Position numbers and translations under genes: made by a program. This document shows positions 23,801-35,128 of a stretch of 64,000 bases of DNA, piece after piece. This DNA is from Lasiosphaeris hirsuta. Its lineage: Eukaryota; Ascomycota; Sordariomycetes; Sordariales; Lasiosphaeriaceae. The DNA lies in the NCBI GenBank assembly GCA_030549175.1, contig JAUKUA010000004.1, forward strand, positions 1,364,001 through 1,428,000, in the 5' to 3' direction. A model generated the notes under the pieces. It was given only the letters and a program-made list of their open reading frames with translations. It was not told where the DNA came from and did no database searches. The first letter of the stretch is position 1. Every line of letters begins with the position of its first letter.

Positions 23801-23949
23801 AAGATGACATGGCGCTGTATGTCGAGATGCTGCAGATCGGGGATAATCCTCTCACAGTGACAGAGGAGGATGCGCTGAAAAAGAGATATAAAGCATACAG
23901 AAAGTGGCTGCGCGGAAAGAGCCTGTTCAAGCAGCAGCCGGTGGACTAG
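20818..23949 (+). CDS. FIG4: Polyphosphoinositide phosphatase FIG4 (SAC domain)
   Basis: A single-exon 1043-residue protein. FIG4 is the SAC-domain 5-phosphatase for phosphatidylinositol 3,5-bisphosphate and works with Vac14 and Fab1/PIKfyve on vacuole and late-endosome membranes. The first 130 residues are low-complexity. The SAC domain begins near KMHKFSLYETASRFYIVGG, with FIG4-type sequence in FIKFTGPWYMLLITKKS and FFAGARFLKRGANDLGYVA. The catalytic CX5R(T) loop is intact in NCIDCLDRTNAAQF, with Cys569 and Arg575. The C-terminal region (from about 700) matches fungal FIG4 in length and has a Lys-rich segment (DKKKHKKEV). The start at 20818 is the first in-frame ATG. It converges with TTI2, with only 148 bases between the stops. 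Confidence 0.95.
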   Translation: MAEMLEAELASVSTIGAAAFDAAPRQAGPPRPVEPKETAEPIFPLLHNNAGADPDSLAPGATVASRAGPGAAAFTDDNDEDEPAIARPFHRTSSPDSAVRAGFPLVTIEDDEAHIAGSSSNGAMSRLVHKMHKFSLYETASRFYIVGGDMTEKRYRILKIDRTADDATDLSITDDKTVYTQKDMNQLLDTIDDGNKGTGGLKLRCTTWGLLGFIKFTGPWYMLLITKKSTVAMIGGHYVYQIDGTDLIPLTPPGLKTDQRNTEESRFLGILNNLDLTRSFYYSYSYDITRTLQYNITRERSSLINGQPCNVDDDFNSMFVWNNHLLQPAAKVLNAPYDWCRPVIHGYIDQAAVSIYGRTVHITIIARRSRFFAGARFLKRGANDLGYVANDVETEQIVSEALTTSFHAPGPKFFASPAYTSYVQHRGSIPLYWTQDNTGVTPKPPIELNLVDPFYTAAALHFDNLFERYGAPIYVLNLVKARERTPRESKLLEEYTRAVEYLNQFLPAKHKIIHRAWDMSRAAKSRDQDVIGTLESIAEDVVTTTGFFHNGDGHTTPIRVQNGVARTNCIDCLDRTNAAQFVIGKRALGHQLHALGILEDTVINYDTDAVNLFTHMYHDHGDTIAVQYGGSQLVNTMETYRKINQWTSHSRDMIESFKRYYNNSFLDGQRQEAYNLFLGNYIFALGQPMLWDLATDYYLHHEDPRMWLEKRKRDYIHWFTPEFLEERILVPYPPIAGDVVNKPVSAYDDYWLEYYRPSTLSSLLKMFPFKMNSTIKYIPFKSTQDGRYDLSPFRVRTEGGEPEVPDKKKHKKEVTILAPHDIARNSSDDGASAVNEKSGPAAAHGRGISLQRWLGQEKPATNGVQGIMKETAMTPKITDAEAQAIKTKGLSALEKSRAAQWTFTKVVHESLNPTVSTAEAEDYARYISHPQNLPLVVSSEIPAGEIEPEYQEYIAGSWQSDGLDAYGYSAAVNGKVPGIYNNHNNQQHNNHLGHEDDMALYVEMLQIGDNPLTVTEEDALKKRYKAYRKWLRGKSLFKQQPVD

Positions 23950-24097
23950 GAGCCGCCGCTGTCGCCTGAACCAGGAGACGAGCTATTGTCTCATGATGGA
24001 GGTGAATTCGACGGCTGCTTGCCGTGTCCATGCTCACCTTGCTCCTGCAGATCACAGGAGACGGCGGAGGGGGTCCAGCATGGGCTCGCCCTTATCA

Positions 24098-26044
24098 TCA
24101 GCCCGCCGATGCGAAGAGCCTGCCAAGAGAGGGCTGCTTTGCCACTAGGGGCGTCACCGTCACGGCGAGGTCGACACCCTCTATTTCCAGAACGGCCGCA
24201 AGCGCCTTTGCGGAAAGGATGAGTTCCTGCTCGAAGGCAGGACGGACAGGGACGAAGACTGCGGTATCGTCATCGTGGATGTTGCACCAGCAGAGGGTTA
24301 AAGCGTTTATAATTTCGTCCTGCCATGGGGACCCGGGTATACGTGGCCAGCAGGCTGCGAGAACCGCTTGGAGGGCCTTGATAGCGGATCGTAGAATTGC
24401 AGGAGCTGCTGGTGCAAAAGGGTCCGTTAGGGTGGCTGAGATCATCGGGATTAAATCCTGTACTTCGTTAGCGTTTGGGTGGCATGGAGGGATGTAGTTG
24501 ACGCATACCTTGAGGTGCTTTACGGCGTAGATACCCATTTGTTTTAGGATCAGGGCTAGTTGGCGGTAGAGCAGCTCCACGATATGAACGTGAACTTTTG
24601 CGTGGAAGTATGCAGAAAAAACTCCTTCGCGCAGCATCTTATCAAGGAGCTTAATTTTGTGGTTTGTGGTCCCAGAAGGAGTGGTAGACTCCATCGTATT
24701 GGCCAGACAGAGCAACGCCTCAAAGGCCGGGTCAAGGAGCTGTACCGACTCGTTCTCGGGCGTCAGGGTAGGGAGGTAACTTAGGGTCGGGAAGATGGCA
24801 TCCTCAAAAACCTGGGACAAGCCGGCGTTGCGCAGAGTCTTGCTCGGGAACTTGGCAAGGAAGTTTGTGAGTATCTTCAGGCCCCGGCATCTCACAGCCG
24901 TAGTGTTATCGTCGGTCAGTGTCAGCAGGACAGGGATGAATAGGGGCCAGTGCTTGCCGATGAGTTGTTCCTGGGGTGAGGGTTAGTCACGTATAGATAG
25001 ACTGCAAAGGAAAATACTGACATGTGACTGATCGACTGCCCAAGCCACGGCCGGTATGGCTCTGGAGCCCTTAAACTTCCAGGGCTTCGTCTCTTCCGAG
25101 TCGTTGGGTATCCCTTCGCCTCGGCCAGCGGATGGATCTTGATATTCGGCCTTCCTTCCCGCGGTCGTTATCGAAGCTGGCTTTGACCTGGAGAATAAGG
25201 GGCGGAGGTAGCGCTGGAGGACATCCTCGACAATAAATCGTTCTTTCCGAGAACCATCGCCAGCGAACCGGGCTTGGATGAGCGCATTTGCACGGCCCGG
25301 GACTTTAGGGCTTATTTTCGTCCAGTCTTGGGTTGTGTCAGAGAGGGCAATCAGGGTGAGCCAGAACTCGTCATCGTGAACCCACGTTGCGGGTGAGGTC
25401 AGCTGGGCGAGATGCTCGAGAGCTTGTGTGGCTGGTTCGACAGCTTCAGCGAAGCGCTGGAGGGCGATTATCATCTTGTCGGTATCTTCTTCCTCATCCG
25501 ATGACGGCAGCATACTGCGTCCCAGATCCCAAAGTAGGGGCTTGATTGTCTGAGCAATAATGCCAGCAAGCACTCTTACTGCATCCTCATCCTTGGAGTC
25601 CTGGTGAGCTGCCTTTTTGAGACAGGCCAAAACTAACAACATGAACACCCGAGTATTGTCAGGTTTAACTGGGACCTTTGAATCAGTCAGCACCATTCTC
25701 TTCTGCCCCCATACTATTTTTTCTTCACTGCATTATTTACGAATCAGATAGAGAGGCCTTGGATGCAAATAACTGACAGTACAGCCATCACTTGACGGTA
25801 GGCACAGTGGGTTTTGAAGCATAAGTCAAATGTGTACTTGCCTCCTGAGCTGCCGACACCAAGTCGAGAACGGTAAGAGGGTGGGGAGCATCTGCGTTCA
25901 TTTAGCTCGCTGCTTGTGTGTTCATATGACCGGATACCAAAATATGAGATATATCTTACCCTCCGCCAGCGCATTGCATCTTTCCTCTGCGGACTTGTGT
26001 GAGGCTAGGATGGCCGCCGAGAGAAGCTCCTCCAGCCAGCTCAT
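24098..26044 (-). CDS. TTI2: TELO2-interacting protein 2 homolog (TTI2)
   Basis: Tti2 is a subunit of the Tel2-Tti1-Tti2 (TTT) co-chaperone that stabilises PI3-kinase-like kinases such as TOR, ATM/Tel1 and ATR/Mec1. The model is four exons on the minus strand: 25960..26044, 25792..25891, 25022..25727 and 24098..24970, giving 587 residues. Each junction keeps phase: a split Asp codon after LAE, a split Asn codon before EEKIVWG, and an in-phase join QSHV(S)/EQLIGKHWPLF. The protein is an alpha-solenoid of HEAT-like helices. Blocks such as AVRCRGLKILTNFL and SPWQDEIINALTLCWCNI are typical of the Tti2 family (PF10521). The second intron (25728..25791) starts gtgatg, a weak donor, chosen because it alone gives the right phase. 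Confidence 0.82.
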
Positions 26045-26668
26045 GGTGACCGTGATCTTGGATTCTCGGGAGTTCAAACGGCGATAGAGGAAAGAAGTCG
26101 AAAATGGAGAGTGAACTATCTATCTGGTCCCTGTGACAAAAGAAAAGGATGTGCGTTTGTTCGTTGGCAAAACCCAGTGAAAGAATATGTGTTGGATGTT
26201 GTAGCACGGCACCTTGGGCGGGTAGGCGCTCCAGGGAAACTGCGTCCACTGGTTGGGCATTAGTTGTGGGACCCGACCACAGGCGATTCGCACAGTGCAG
26301 CACTGTGCCAGCCCCAACGACACCTTTATAAAAGGTACTCGAGCTACCTTACCTGCGCAAAAAAATATTCGCGAAATAACATCCTCCAGGCTGTTCCAAG
26401 GGGCTGACCAGGGCCTGGAAGTTACGTTCACCAATAAACGGGGGCTAAAAAGTTGGAAAACATCCTCAGCCGCTGCTGGGGTTATGGATTTCTATTGATG
26501 GACAGAACAGATAATATTTGAGCCCTCGTTTACGACTAATGGTCAGACAAACTTGGCTCGATTCAGTTAAGAGATGGGTATTGAGTCTAGACGACAGCTA
26601 GTTTTTTATTATTATTAAAATTTTTTTTTTAAAAAAAATGACCACTCGACCACACAGAATTTCTCCAT
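26045..26668. other. Intergenic stretch with a self-complementary A/T tract
   Basis: This holds the TTI2 promoter side and the 3' region of the tRNA nucleotidyltransferase gene (both minus). At 26611-26638 a T/A tract reads as attattaaaa, ten T, eight A, about 30 bases past the CCA1 stop. On the transcribed strand it gives an A-rich efficiency-like element and is a good candidate for the cleavage/polyadenylation region. No gene was seen. Confidence 0.45.
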
Positions 26669-28483
26669 CTACTTGATCCCCAACTCTGTCTTCTTCCTCA
26701 CCTCCTCCACAGCCTCAGCACTGTCCGTCACCCCTGGGTTCCGGAACTGCCACGCCATCGCGATATCAAGCGCCTCGCTCAACCACTTCCCCGGTTTGAC
26801 TCCGAGCGCCTTCGTCAGTAAGTGCCCATCGACTAGGCGTTTCAGTAGAGGCGCATCCATAACATCCAGCTTGATGAGATGATCTAAGAAACGCTGCCAC
26901 TCGGCCAGCACCTCCTCAACAGGCACAGCTCCATCTCTCTTCTGCCCGGCCGACTTCCCTAGTACGCCATTGTCTGTACGCGCCCCGACGTCGGCAAGGA
27001 TAACATACAGCACCTGAAGCCGCCAGTTGCCGCCCCGAGAATCCCACTCTCTGATTGCCATGCCGAACCGATCCCGCTCCTCCATGCTCGGTTGCTCTGT
27101 ACGGACAATATCCTTGAGCTCCAGGATCTTTGCGCGATGCCGGTGTCCCGCGGTAACAATGTCGCTGAGTTTATTGGGCGCCTTGAAGCCCTCTCTTGCG
27201 GCCTGGGTTGCGAGGGGAAGGGCAGGTTTGCCACCTCTGAGAGGGGGGTCGTCGGGGAGCTGCTCCCAGGGGGTGAGTGCCGCGAGTGCCCATGCGTTAG
27301 ATCTAGCCTCATCGCTCGTGACTAGCAGCTGGTAAATGGAGCCAGGGGTGTTGTTCCTGGCAAGAGAGTCGAGGCAGAGGTACGCTGCGCTCCAGTTCGA
27401 TATGTCCGGGGCAGGCATTTGTGCCCGGGCAGGATCTGTGAAAATGGTGTGGTAGAGCCCAAGTCTGTCGATGAGTTTCAAGGCGTCGACAGGATTACTT
27501 CCTATTGAAGATGAGTAGGTGGTCGCCCCGAATCATTTGGCGAATGAGAGTGGTAGCCTACCTTTGAGCATCTTTTCCAACTCGACACCCACCCTCTCCC
27601 GACTGATCTTCAACCGCAGCGCATCTAGCACCCGCGGGTCACCCATGACAGCCTCTGCAACAGGGTCAATGGAGAACTCCAGCCGACTCGCGAATCTGAC
27701 CAGCCGCAACACTCTTAGCGGATCATCCGTAAACGTCTGTAACGGCTCCAGCGGCGTCCTGATCAGCCTCTCCCTCATGTCCTCCAGCCCCCCCGTAAAG
27801 TCCTCAACCTGACTCGTATGCAGATTATAAAAGAGAGCATTCACCGTCGCATCCCGCCGCAAGGCGTCTTCCTCGGCAGTGCCAAACTCCATCTGCGGGT
27901 TTCTGCTCTCCTCGGTATACGTCTCTCTCCTCAGATTCACAAAATCCACATCCAGCCCAAACAGCTTCGTCGTCGTCGTCTCTAAGTGCTTCGACTTGTC
28001 CGGGTTGCGCGCAATCTTGTGCAGATTGCCCACATCATCAGGGCCGATGGCGTGCCTCTCTCGGTGGACCGGCGTATCGCAGAAGGCGCGAAGACGCAAC
28101 GCAAAGGTCTCCCCTGTCATGCAGTTGATGGCCGTGTCGATATCGTGGCTCTCGATGCCGAGCAGCTTGTCGCGGACCCATCCGCCGGCCCAGCGCAGCA
28201 CCACGGGCTCGGGCTTGACTTTTGCGGCGGCGACACCATCGCGGCCGCCATCCCCGGCTGACATGGTGGTGGCGGCTGGCGACAAGTCTTCGTCGATGAA
28301 CCGCGCGACGTCGAGGAGCAGACCCTTGAGCTGCTCCTCGCGTGGGTTGAGGGTGATTGTGGGGAGTGCGGCGGCCATGGCTCTCTTCTTTTTGGGGTCT
28401 AATGAGATGGGGCCGTACTTGCGCTTCATGGGACGAGAGGAGAAACCTTGTGTAAAACTGAAACGGAAAAATCGGGTGAGCAT
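26669..28483 (-). CDS. CCA1: CCA tRNA nucleotidyltransferase
   Basis: This enzyme adds CCA to the 3' end of tRNAs in nucleus, cytosol and mitochondria. The model is the complement of 27562..28483 joined to 26669..27501. The 60-base intron (donor gtaggc, acceptor aatag) splits a Gly codon in KMLKGSNPVDAL. It yields 584 residues. The class II nucleotidyltransferase head is clear: LRWAGGWVRDKLLGIESHDID with the metal-binding DxD at 114-116, then RRDATVNALFYNL, DFTGGLEDMRERLIRTP and DDPLRVLRLVRFASRL for ribose and base recognition. The N-terminus (MLTRFFRFSFTQGF) is basic and free of acids, like a mitochondrial import signal. Further in-frame ATGs at codons 19 and 36 would give shorter cytosolic or nuclear forms, as known for yeast Cca1. 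Confidence 0.95.
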
Positions 28484-29099
28484 CTGTCGTCTGCTTTATA
28501 ACATCATGGAGGCGTGATGCGCAGCGCTGCGATGAGCCAGTCACACTTCTCGCCGATGACTCAAAGAGGTGAAGGAACAATGGCGGGAGGCCGCACAGAA
28601 TGCAACCCAAAAATGGAACTTGAGTTACTGGAAACTCCCAGTTGCAATGAATGTTGCGACTTTTGAAACGAGTTGGCAAGCGTTGAATGCCTTGCGCTGA
28701 GAAATTGGGGATGAGATGGCACACTAAAGGTCGGTGCTTGGATATTCCAAGACAACTTAGCCATGGGCTGCTCCCCACAACCACACCGTGCACGCTACTG
28801 TAACCCAGGAATATCCACACACTGTGCGCTACAATTCTACCAGATAATCCAACAAACCCAACAATCGCCTCCATCGAGGAGCTTCCTTTCTCACCCGTCC
28901 CAGTCTACTGCCATCAAAATCTATCCACATTACAGTCAACAATGGATGCACTGTTGCAAACACTTGGAGCTAACGCCGTATACAATGCGGGGCAAAAGGC
29001 AGCCATTTCCATGTTGCAAACACGCACACACCCCCTTTGTATCGTCACCCCAGAATATTACGTCCCATGATTCTCCCTTCCCAGCAGCAGCGCCTTCTT
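28484..29099. other. Intergenic stretch between CCA1 and the GEA gene
   Basis: This holds the CCA1 promoter and leader and the 3' region of the GEA gene. Open frames on the plus strand here have no family resemblance. Nothing else was seen. Confidence 0.4.
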
Positions 29100-32000
29100 T
29101 CACGCCTTCTCCTCGGCCTTCTCTGTTTCGGGGGCAGTAGCTACCTCAGAGTTTACCTCGGGAGTAGCGGTAGCAGGAGCAATGGTTTCTTTAGGCTCGT
29201 CCTCTAGTGCAAGGTCTTTCCTCAAGTCAGGCAAGAACCTGTCGATACGTTTCCACGTCTCATTCCACAGTTCCTCCCGCTCAGGGTCCCTGCTCGGCGG
29301 GACCAGGTAGCCGTTGCTGGACATGATGAGCAGGACATTTTTGAGATTCTCAGGCACCGCCTCCTCCTAAACACGCATCATTAGTAATCGGAACTCGTTG
29401 TGTCAAACACATGCAAGCTTACCAAGCTGTCTCCCTGGCCGCTGTTCATGAGTCGATCCATGATTTCGATAATCTTCAACCACAGGTCGAGCATGCCTTC
29501 CCACTTGGACAGTATCACCAGATATTGCAAGAACACCTTACACAGCAGCGAAGCCGCCTGCACTCTCGTCTCACTCATGCCATCTCGATCTGACGAAAAT
29601 ACCTCTGGCTTCAGTAGTCTCAGGATCAAGGGGAACAACACCTCGCCAAAGATGGCAGTCCACTCTTCATGGTCGGCCGAAGTCAACTCCGGTGACAGGA
29701 GCGTTCTTTGCAGCGAAGTAAACGCGAGATGGCGGACTTCACGGCAAGGGTTTGTGCATTGCGTTGTCAGAGCCTGGAAGATTGGAAGCCAATACGCAGA
29801 CCATGCTGATTCCATCGTCAGCTTCCGTTGGCCCTCCAGTTTCGAAGCAGTCTCACCTTCGCTGGCCTCTAGGTGCGATTGCTTCATAAGGTGAGGAATT
29901 CGATATGTCAGCTGCTGAATGTTGTTGATAGCTTTGATACCCCGAGCTACAACGGCATTTTCACTAATCCTCTTAGCACAGAACCAAACTATTTGCATCA
30001 TGTTGTTACGTACCTTGGCTTCTCTTGTTTTGTCGGACGGCCCTTGCGGCCCTGCTTCCGATCCGATTTCTGCTCCGCAGCAGCCCCTATGCTTGCTATC
30101 GTGGCAAACTCGTTGAGCAAGGCAAGCGCAGCCTCGTAATTGTCAGCCATTATCGCAGGTGGCGAACTTGTGACACCGCTCTCCAAGACTTCGAATACAA
30201 CGGGCGCTGACTCCTGGTTCGTAGCTAGTGTCTGTAGGATGACCCAGAAGTCGGGCGATGTCATGATCTCGCTTCTGAGCGGGCAGGGCTTCTCGATACA
30301 AAGCCTAATGCCCCGCAATACAAGACCCGACGTCTTTATTAAAACGTCCTTTGAGAAACTCGAGAGTGTGTGGAGGAGGACGGGGACGCGGATGTAATCA
30401 AAGTCCTGTTGTATGATAAGTCATTGAATACTCGAGCGAGGGCAAAATACTCACATAACTGGCCTGGAGCAGGCTGAGCAAGTAGAAGGCTGCCCGCTCA
30501 AGCATGATCGGGTGGTACGACTTTGCATCTCGAAGAACCGCTTGGAGAGCATCCACAACCCGCTTGCCAAGAAGACCGATCGTCTCTTCGTTGCGCAGGG
30601 CCAAGACGGTGCAGAACTCCAGGATGTACACCATGGCAGGCTCATAGATGACATTGCTCTGCCTTGCTTTTTGAGCATTGGACGGAGACGACGGCATGTT
30701 TTCTGTCTTGACTGTGATCACAGCCGTCGACCCGGGGTCTTCCGGAATCTGGTCGAGCAACGAGTCTACTAATGCCTCCAGACTGTGGCCGGGTAGGTGC
30801 CTAGCGCGGCGTTAGATATCCACCGCCTGAAAAGGGTGGCTGGCACTTACGAAATATTGGCAAAGACATCACCCATGTGGCATTGGTTAACACAGTCAAC
30901 GGTGCACAGAGTGCTCTCAAGCTCCTCGTCCGATGGTTCAGGTGGGTCATCCGCCGCATAGCTTGAGATATATGATGTGAAGGCCGAGAAGAAGCCAGAT
31001 TCATTCTGCTTTGCCGCACGATCGATCACTTGCGACGGGCTTTGCAACGGTATAGACGGTAACGCAAGTCGCTCCGCCTCAGTTGAAAAGAAAGGCGGTA
31101 TCAGCGAATTGACAAAAAGGTTGAGCCAGATACGGATGATCTGATGATTGTTAGTATCATTACGGGGCGATCGAAAGGGGAGTATGCAACTCACATGTTT
31201 CCAACTCTTGCGTATGACATGCTCGGATCCAGTGACAACTCGGAAGAGAACCAATGTAGCTAGCTGGGGCCGCACGTCCCTGCCAAACTTGACCGCCAGC
31301 TCACTTACCATGACGCTGTTTTCTCCAACCTGGACCTCCGTGTTGAGGGAAGTGTTCGAGAGCGCCTCAGTGCTCAGGGTTGAGATGTAGCTCAGACGGT
31401 AAATGATCTCATCGAGAGCCTCGGCATTGTCGTATTTGGTCGCGATCCGAGCACACTCATCAAAGCCTGTAATTACTCTCGCGTACACCGTGTCGTCGGT
31501 GGCCGACATAAAGACAAAGAAGAGACACGAGACGATTGGGTTCCAAGCCGTGGCAAACATGTCGGCATCGTATATGTTGGTATCGCAGAGCAGCAATGAC
31601 CCCGCCGATTCCGACTTGAGTAGAAGCTCTTTCCAGGCATAGTCGAAAGCGTGCTTATTGTCGTGCTCGTCGGGTAGAATGATTTCATTGGACTTGATTG
31701 CATCAAAAATATCCTGAAGATATGCCGGGTCAAAATCTTTTCCGCCATGGACACCGCGCAGGTTCTTGGCAAAATCGGCGAACTGCATGCGAGCTTGGTT
31801 TTTGAAGTTTGGATTATGCTGGTCGGTATTCAACATGATGATTGCATATGTGAGAATGAAGACCGCGTCCCTGTTTGTGATGCCTTCGGGGTTAGGACTA
31901 GAACACCACTTCTCGGCGAAGGAGGTCATGATTCGCTCGATCAGTGCCGATTCGCCAGGCAAACGGAATGTTTCCAAAAGAACCCGAAGAGCTTCATCTA

Positions 32001-34253
32001 CCCGTTTGCCACCAAAGTCAAACAAGTCCATGAAGGCATCGAGAATCGCCTCGTTCCCCTTCTTAGATAGAAAGTCGCCTAGCACTTTCTTGTTCACCCT
32101 CGAGGTCCCTTTCAAGAACTTTGCAACACACACCGGATCGGCGATGTTTTCTATTACGCTCCTCTCCTGCAGATATGCCAACCCTCCCTTGGGATTCTCG
32201 TTGAACTTGTTCGTGCCTTTGATAATGAGCTTCTTCCTGCGCCGTCGCTCTCTCAGTACTTCCGGAGCAGGATACCCCTCCGTTTCGGGGACTTGATCGA
32301 GTCTCTCGGCGATAAACTGTATGAAGCGCAATAATGCGTCAAGACACAGTGGCGGGACACTCGTAGTACTCCAAGTCGCCGAATCTGGAAGCGCATTCCT
32401 CGATAGCAGACCAATCAAGTCTTCGCAAAGGTCTGAGCGGTCTTCATCGCAGTCGTAGTTGACGAATAGCTCCACCATAAACGTTGGCATCCTCGCAAGG
32501 ACGCCAATATTTTCAACCATGGCCTGCCTTGCATCGGGCTTGCGAGCACTCCCTTCCATGCCTAACTTCTGGCGGTCCTTAACTGGCACAGGGGTAGAAC
32601 GACCGCTGTTACCTTGTGAGGGGGGCGGTTTTACCAACTTGGGTGCCTGTGGTATCCCCGAGTAGAGACTTGGGTCTATGCCTGGCTCCCTAGGAATCTC
32701 CACAGAGGGATGCAGACACGCCACTAGATAGGAGAGGTAGAGTTCCTGTTGAAGCTTGAGAACGCCCCTGCAGGTAGATAGGAGTGTGCTGGCAACAACC
32801 AAGGATTCCTGAAGTACAGCCATGTTGTCAGACCTGACAAGCTGAAATAGGTGACTACATAACCGGTCCTCAGCTATCGTTGCGAGCGCTGGGTGCTTGG
32901 CGATTGATGGGCCCGCAACTTCAAGAGCCACGTGTATGATACGGAGGGCCATGACCCTCATTTGGTCGGGATGTTTGCGGTCGTGGGGGTCGAGGAAGCT
33001 CACTAGAACTCGGAACAGCTCTCGAACGGAGGGTAAAGAATATGGCCGTAGATCGACAGACTCGGAGCTCTCACTGCCTGAGCTAGTACTGCTGCGACCA
33101 GCATCTCCGCTCCCCGGAGTGTCCCCACTGCTGCTTGCCTTCTCTGAACTTGACGAGGCCCGCGGCTCAGCAGCTAGCTGCGGCTCAATGCTCTCTTTCG
33201 ACACTGGGACATCGGTGCCGTTAGCCGCCGGATCCATCTTGACATTATCCATGGTGTCGCTCGTCTGCCTGTCCAACGCCTCGTTCTCATCGCCGGCTTC
33301 GACCTCGAGGTGCTTCAGATCCTCAAAGATTATTTGGCACATGCGCACCATAGAAGCCTCTGCCGTACGCCGGAGCACCTCCGAGAACCTTGACCGTGAG
33401 CAAATTGTTAGGCCCCGTCCCATCATATCACAAACACTCTCGTCACTAAGAATGTCGCCACCTGGCCCCGAAAGCATGTCCTCCATCAGATGAAGGATCA
33501 TGAGTAGGACCACCTCCTCTTGCGCCGAGTCGCTGATATCGAATTGGCAATGTGTAATGGCTGCCGAAAGGGACTGCATAGCAAGGGCAAACCGTGGCGA
33601 GACGGGGGCAATGAAGCCATATGCTAAGAATTTTTGTATAGCTCTAAGTGCGAGCACTGTGATTGGGGCTGCGGTGCCCATTGCCTGTATGATCTGGAGG
33701 AACGGATAGAGGAGGATGAGTGCGTCGAACTTGTGTATGTCTGCTTCATGTCAGCAAGATCTTCCTCACATCTTTTACGCCCATTCGCAGTGCTACCTTT
33801 GACGCCCGTCAACTCTTGCCGTAGTCTCCCAAAGCCAGAGATGAGCGGGTTGTCCTGCATGCTCTTGCCCTTCTTCCCTCTTAAACCCCAGCGGTTTGTG
33901 GCAAGCTCGCTGGCGTCGTCTACATTTGAATCGGCCGCCGGGCTTTTGTGGGTGCGTCGCGACGCTCCAGCAGCTCCAGGGGGGGGTACAAGCTGGATGA
34001 GATTGGGACTGCCGCCAAGGATGGCCGACACGGAAGAGTAAGGCGACCGCGCATACTTCTGGATAGCCGACGTGATGGCTATGCACTCGGATATGACGAG
34101 GGATACGGGATCGACGGCGACGGATACGGGGCGACTGCGGTACTGCATGCGCGACGAGACTACGGGGCTGCGTCGAGGGAGCGGCGTGCCTGGGGCCGAG
34201 GCGAGGACACCTAGGTCCATGGCTGCAATGGTGAGCTGTACATCTCGACTCAT
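29100..34253 (-). CDS. Arf guanine nucleotide exchange factor of the GEA/GBF1 type (Sec7 domain)
   Basis: This large Golgi exchange factor activates Arf GTPases for COPI coat assembly. Eight minus-strand exons: 33797..34253, 31195..33740, 30851..31140, 30455..30800, 30014..30405, 29857..29969, 29423..29805 and 29100..29366, giving 1597 residues. The N-terminal dimerisation region includes CIAITSAIQKYARSPYSSVS and FDALILLYPFLQIIQAMG. The Sec7 domain lies at about 665-836; the catalytic Glu is in FRLPGESALIERIM, and TYAIIMLNTDQHNPN follows. Downstream HDS-like helices include WTAIFGEVLFPLILRLLKPE and NLKNVLLIMSSNGYLVPPS, typical of Gea1/2 and GBF1 rather than Sec7p. Two introns (31141..31194 and 29806..29856) have lengths divisible by three and no stop. 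A third (29970..30013) is only 44 bases and is the least certain junction. The tail is Ala/Glu/Thr-rich. Confidence 0.92.
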
Positions 34254-35128
34254 CCTGCAGCGGGCAGGGAGGATCCGGGGAGAGGTCTGCTCTGACTATA
34301 CCACAGAAAGCGAGTAGGTGACGGCGCAGTCGAGTGATATGCTGTGCTGCTGTTGAGGTCGGGGTTGAGCGAGGGGTGGATTCAAGACAGACAAATGTCC
34401 TGTATTGTCCAATGTACCTAGGTACTGCGCAAAACCAAGGCACGTCCTCAGCCAACGCTGTTCTGCAAAGGTGTCCTGCAACGTCGGTGTCACAGGCCAG
34501 AAGCTCCCCACCAATGAAACAAACTGGCTATCCGTGCTGTCCTAGAGGTGCAAAAAGAACCTCGAGCGAGAACTAGATAGGATGTTGTTCTTATCAATAT
34601 CAGAGATTCTTTGGAACACTGTCCAACATCCAAGACGCCTAGAAGCCAGCTCTCTAAACCGAGTTCTAGCGCGTCTTGATGCTGATCAATCCAGCAGCCA
34701 CGGCTAAATTGCGGGCAATCCCCGAATGAGACCCTCGTCGGTCTGTTGTCCACTGACAGGCAGACCCCAGCCAAACCCATGTGACGCTGGCAGCGGAGCC
34801 CAGGGTCTGCTGGTCCGGCATTTTGAGATCCATCACGCGTCGTTACATCTTTTACTTGATGAACCAGTCCATCTGTGCTATTATAAAAAATTGAGAAAGC
34901 AACCCCCAAAACGCCTCTGCCATGAATAACGGCCTCAGACATCTAGTGTACACAGAATTATGTCTTTTCCTTTTGTCTTCCCGGCCAGACATGTGGAACG
35001 CCATTCCCATTTCTCATGGCCTCAGGGCTTTGAGCCCAAAGCCCAGCCCCTGGCTGCCGCATCCGCCCGAGGAAACAACTCCAGCATACAAACGTTAACA
35101 AACAAGGGTCAATGAAAGTGTTGAACAA
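34254..35128. other. Intergenic stretch between the GEA and ANP1 genes
   Basis: This contains the GEA promoter and leader and the 3' region of the ANP1-type gene. A gtacctaggtac palindrome lies at 34414-34425. No gene was seen. Confidence 0.4.

Noticed and set aside
25792..25891. GC-type donor (gcaagt) after a CAGGAG in TTI2 exon 2
   Set aside because: It would leave the next exon out of phase; the weaker gtgatg donor 51 bases further on keeps the frame.
28038..28874. 278-codon frame overlapping the start of CCA1
   Set aside because: Out of frame with the clear nucleotidyltransferase sequence and rich in Arg/Ser/Pro as expected of a shifted frame.
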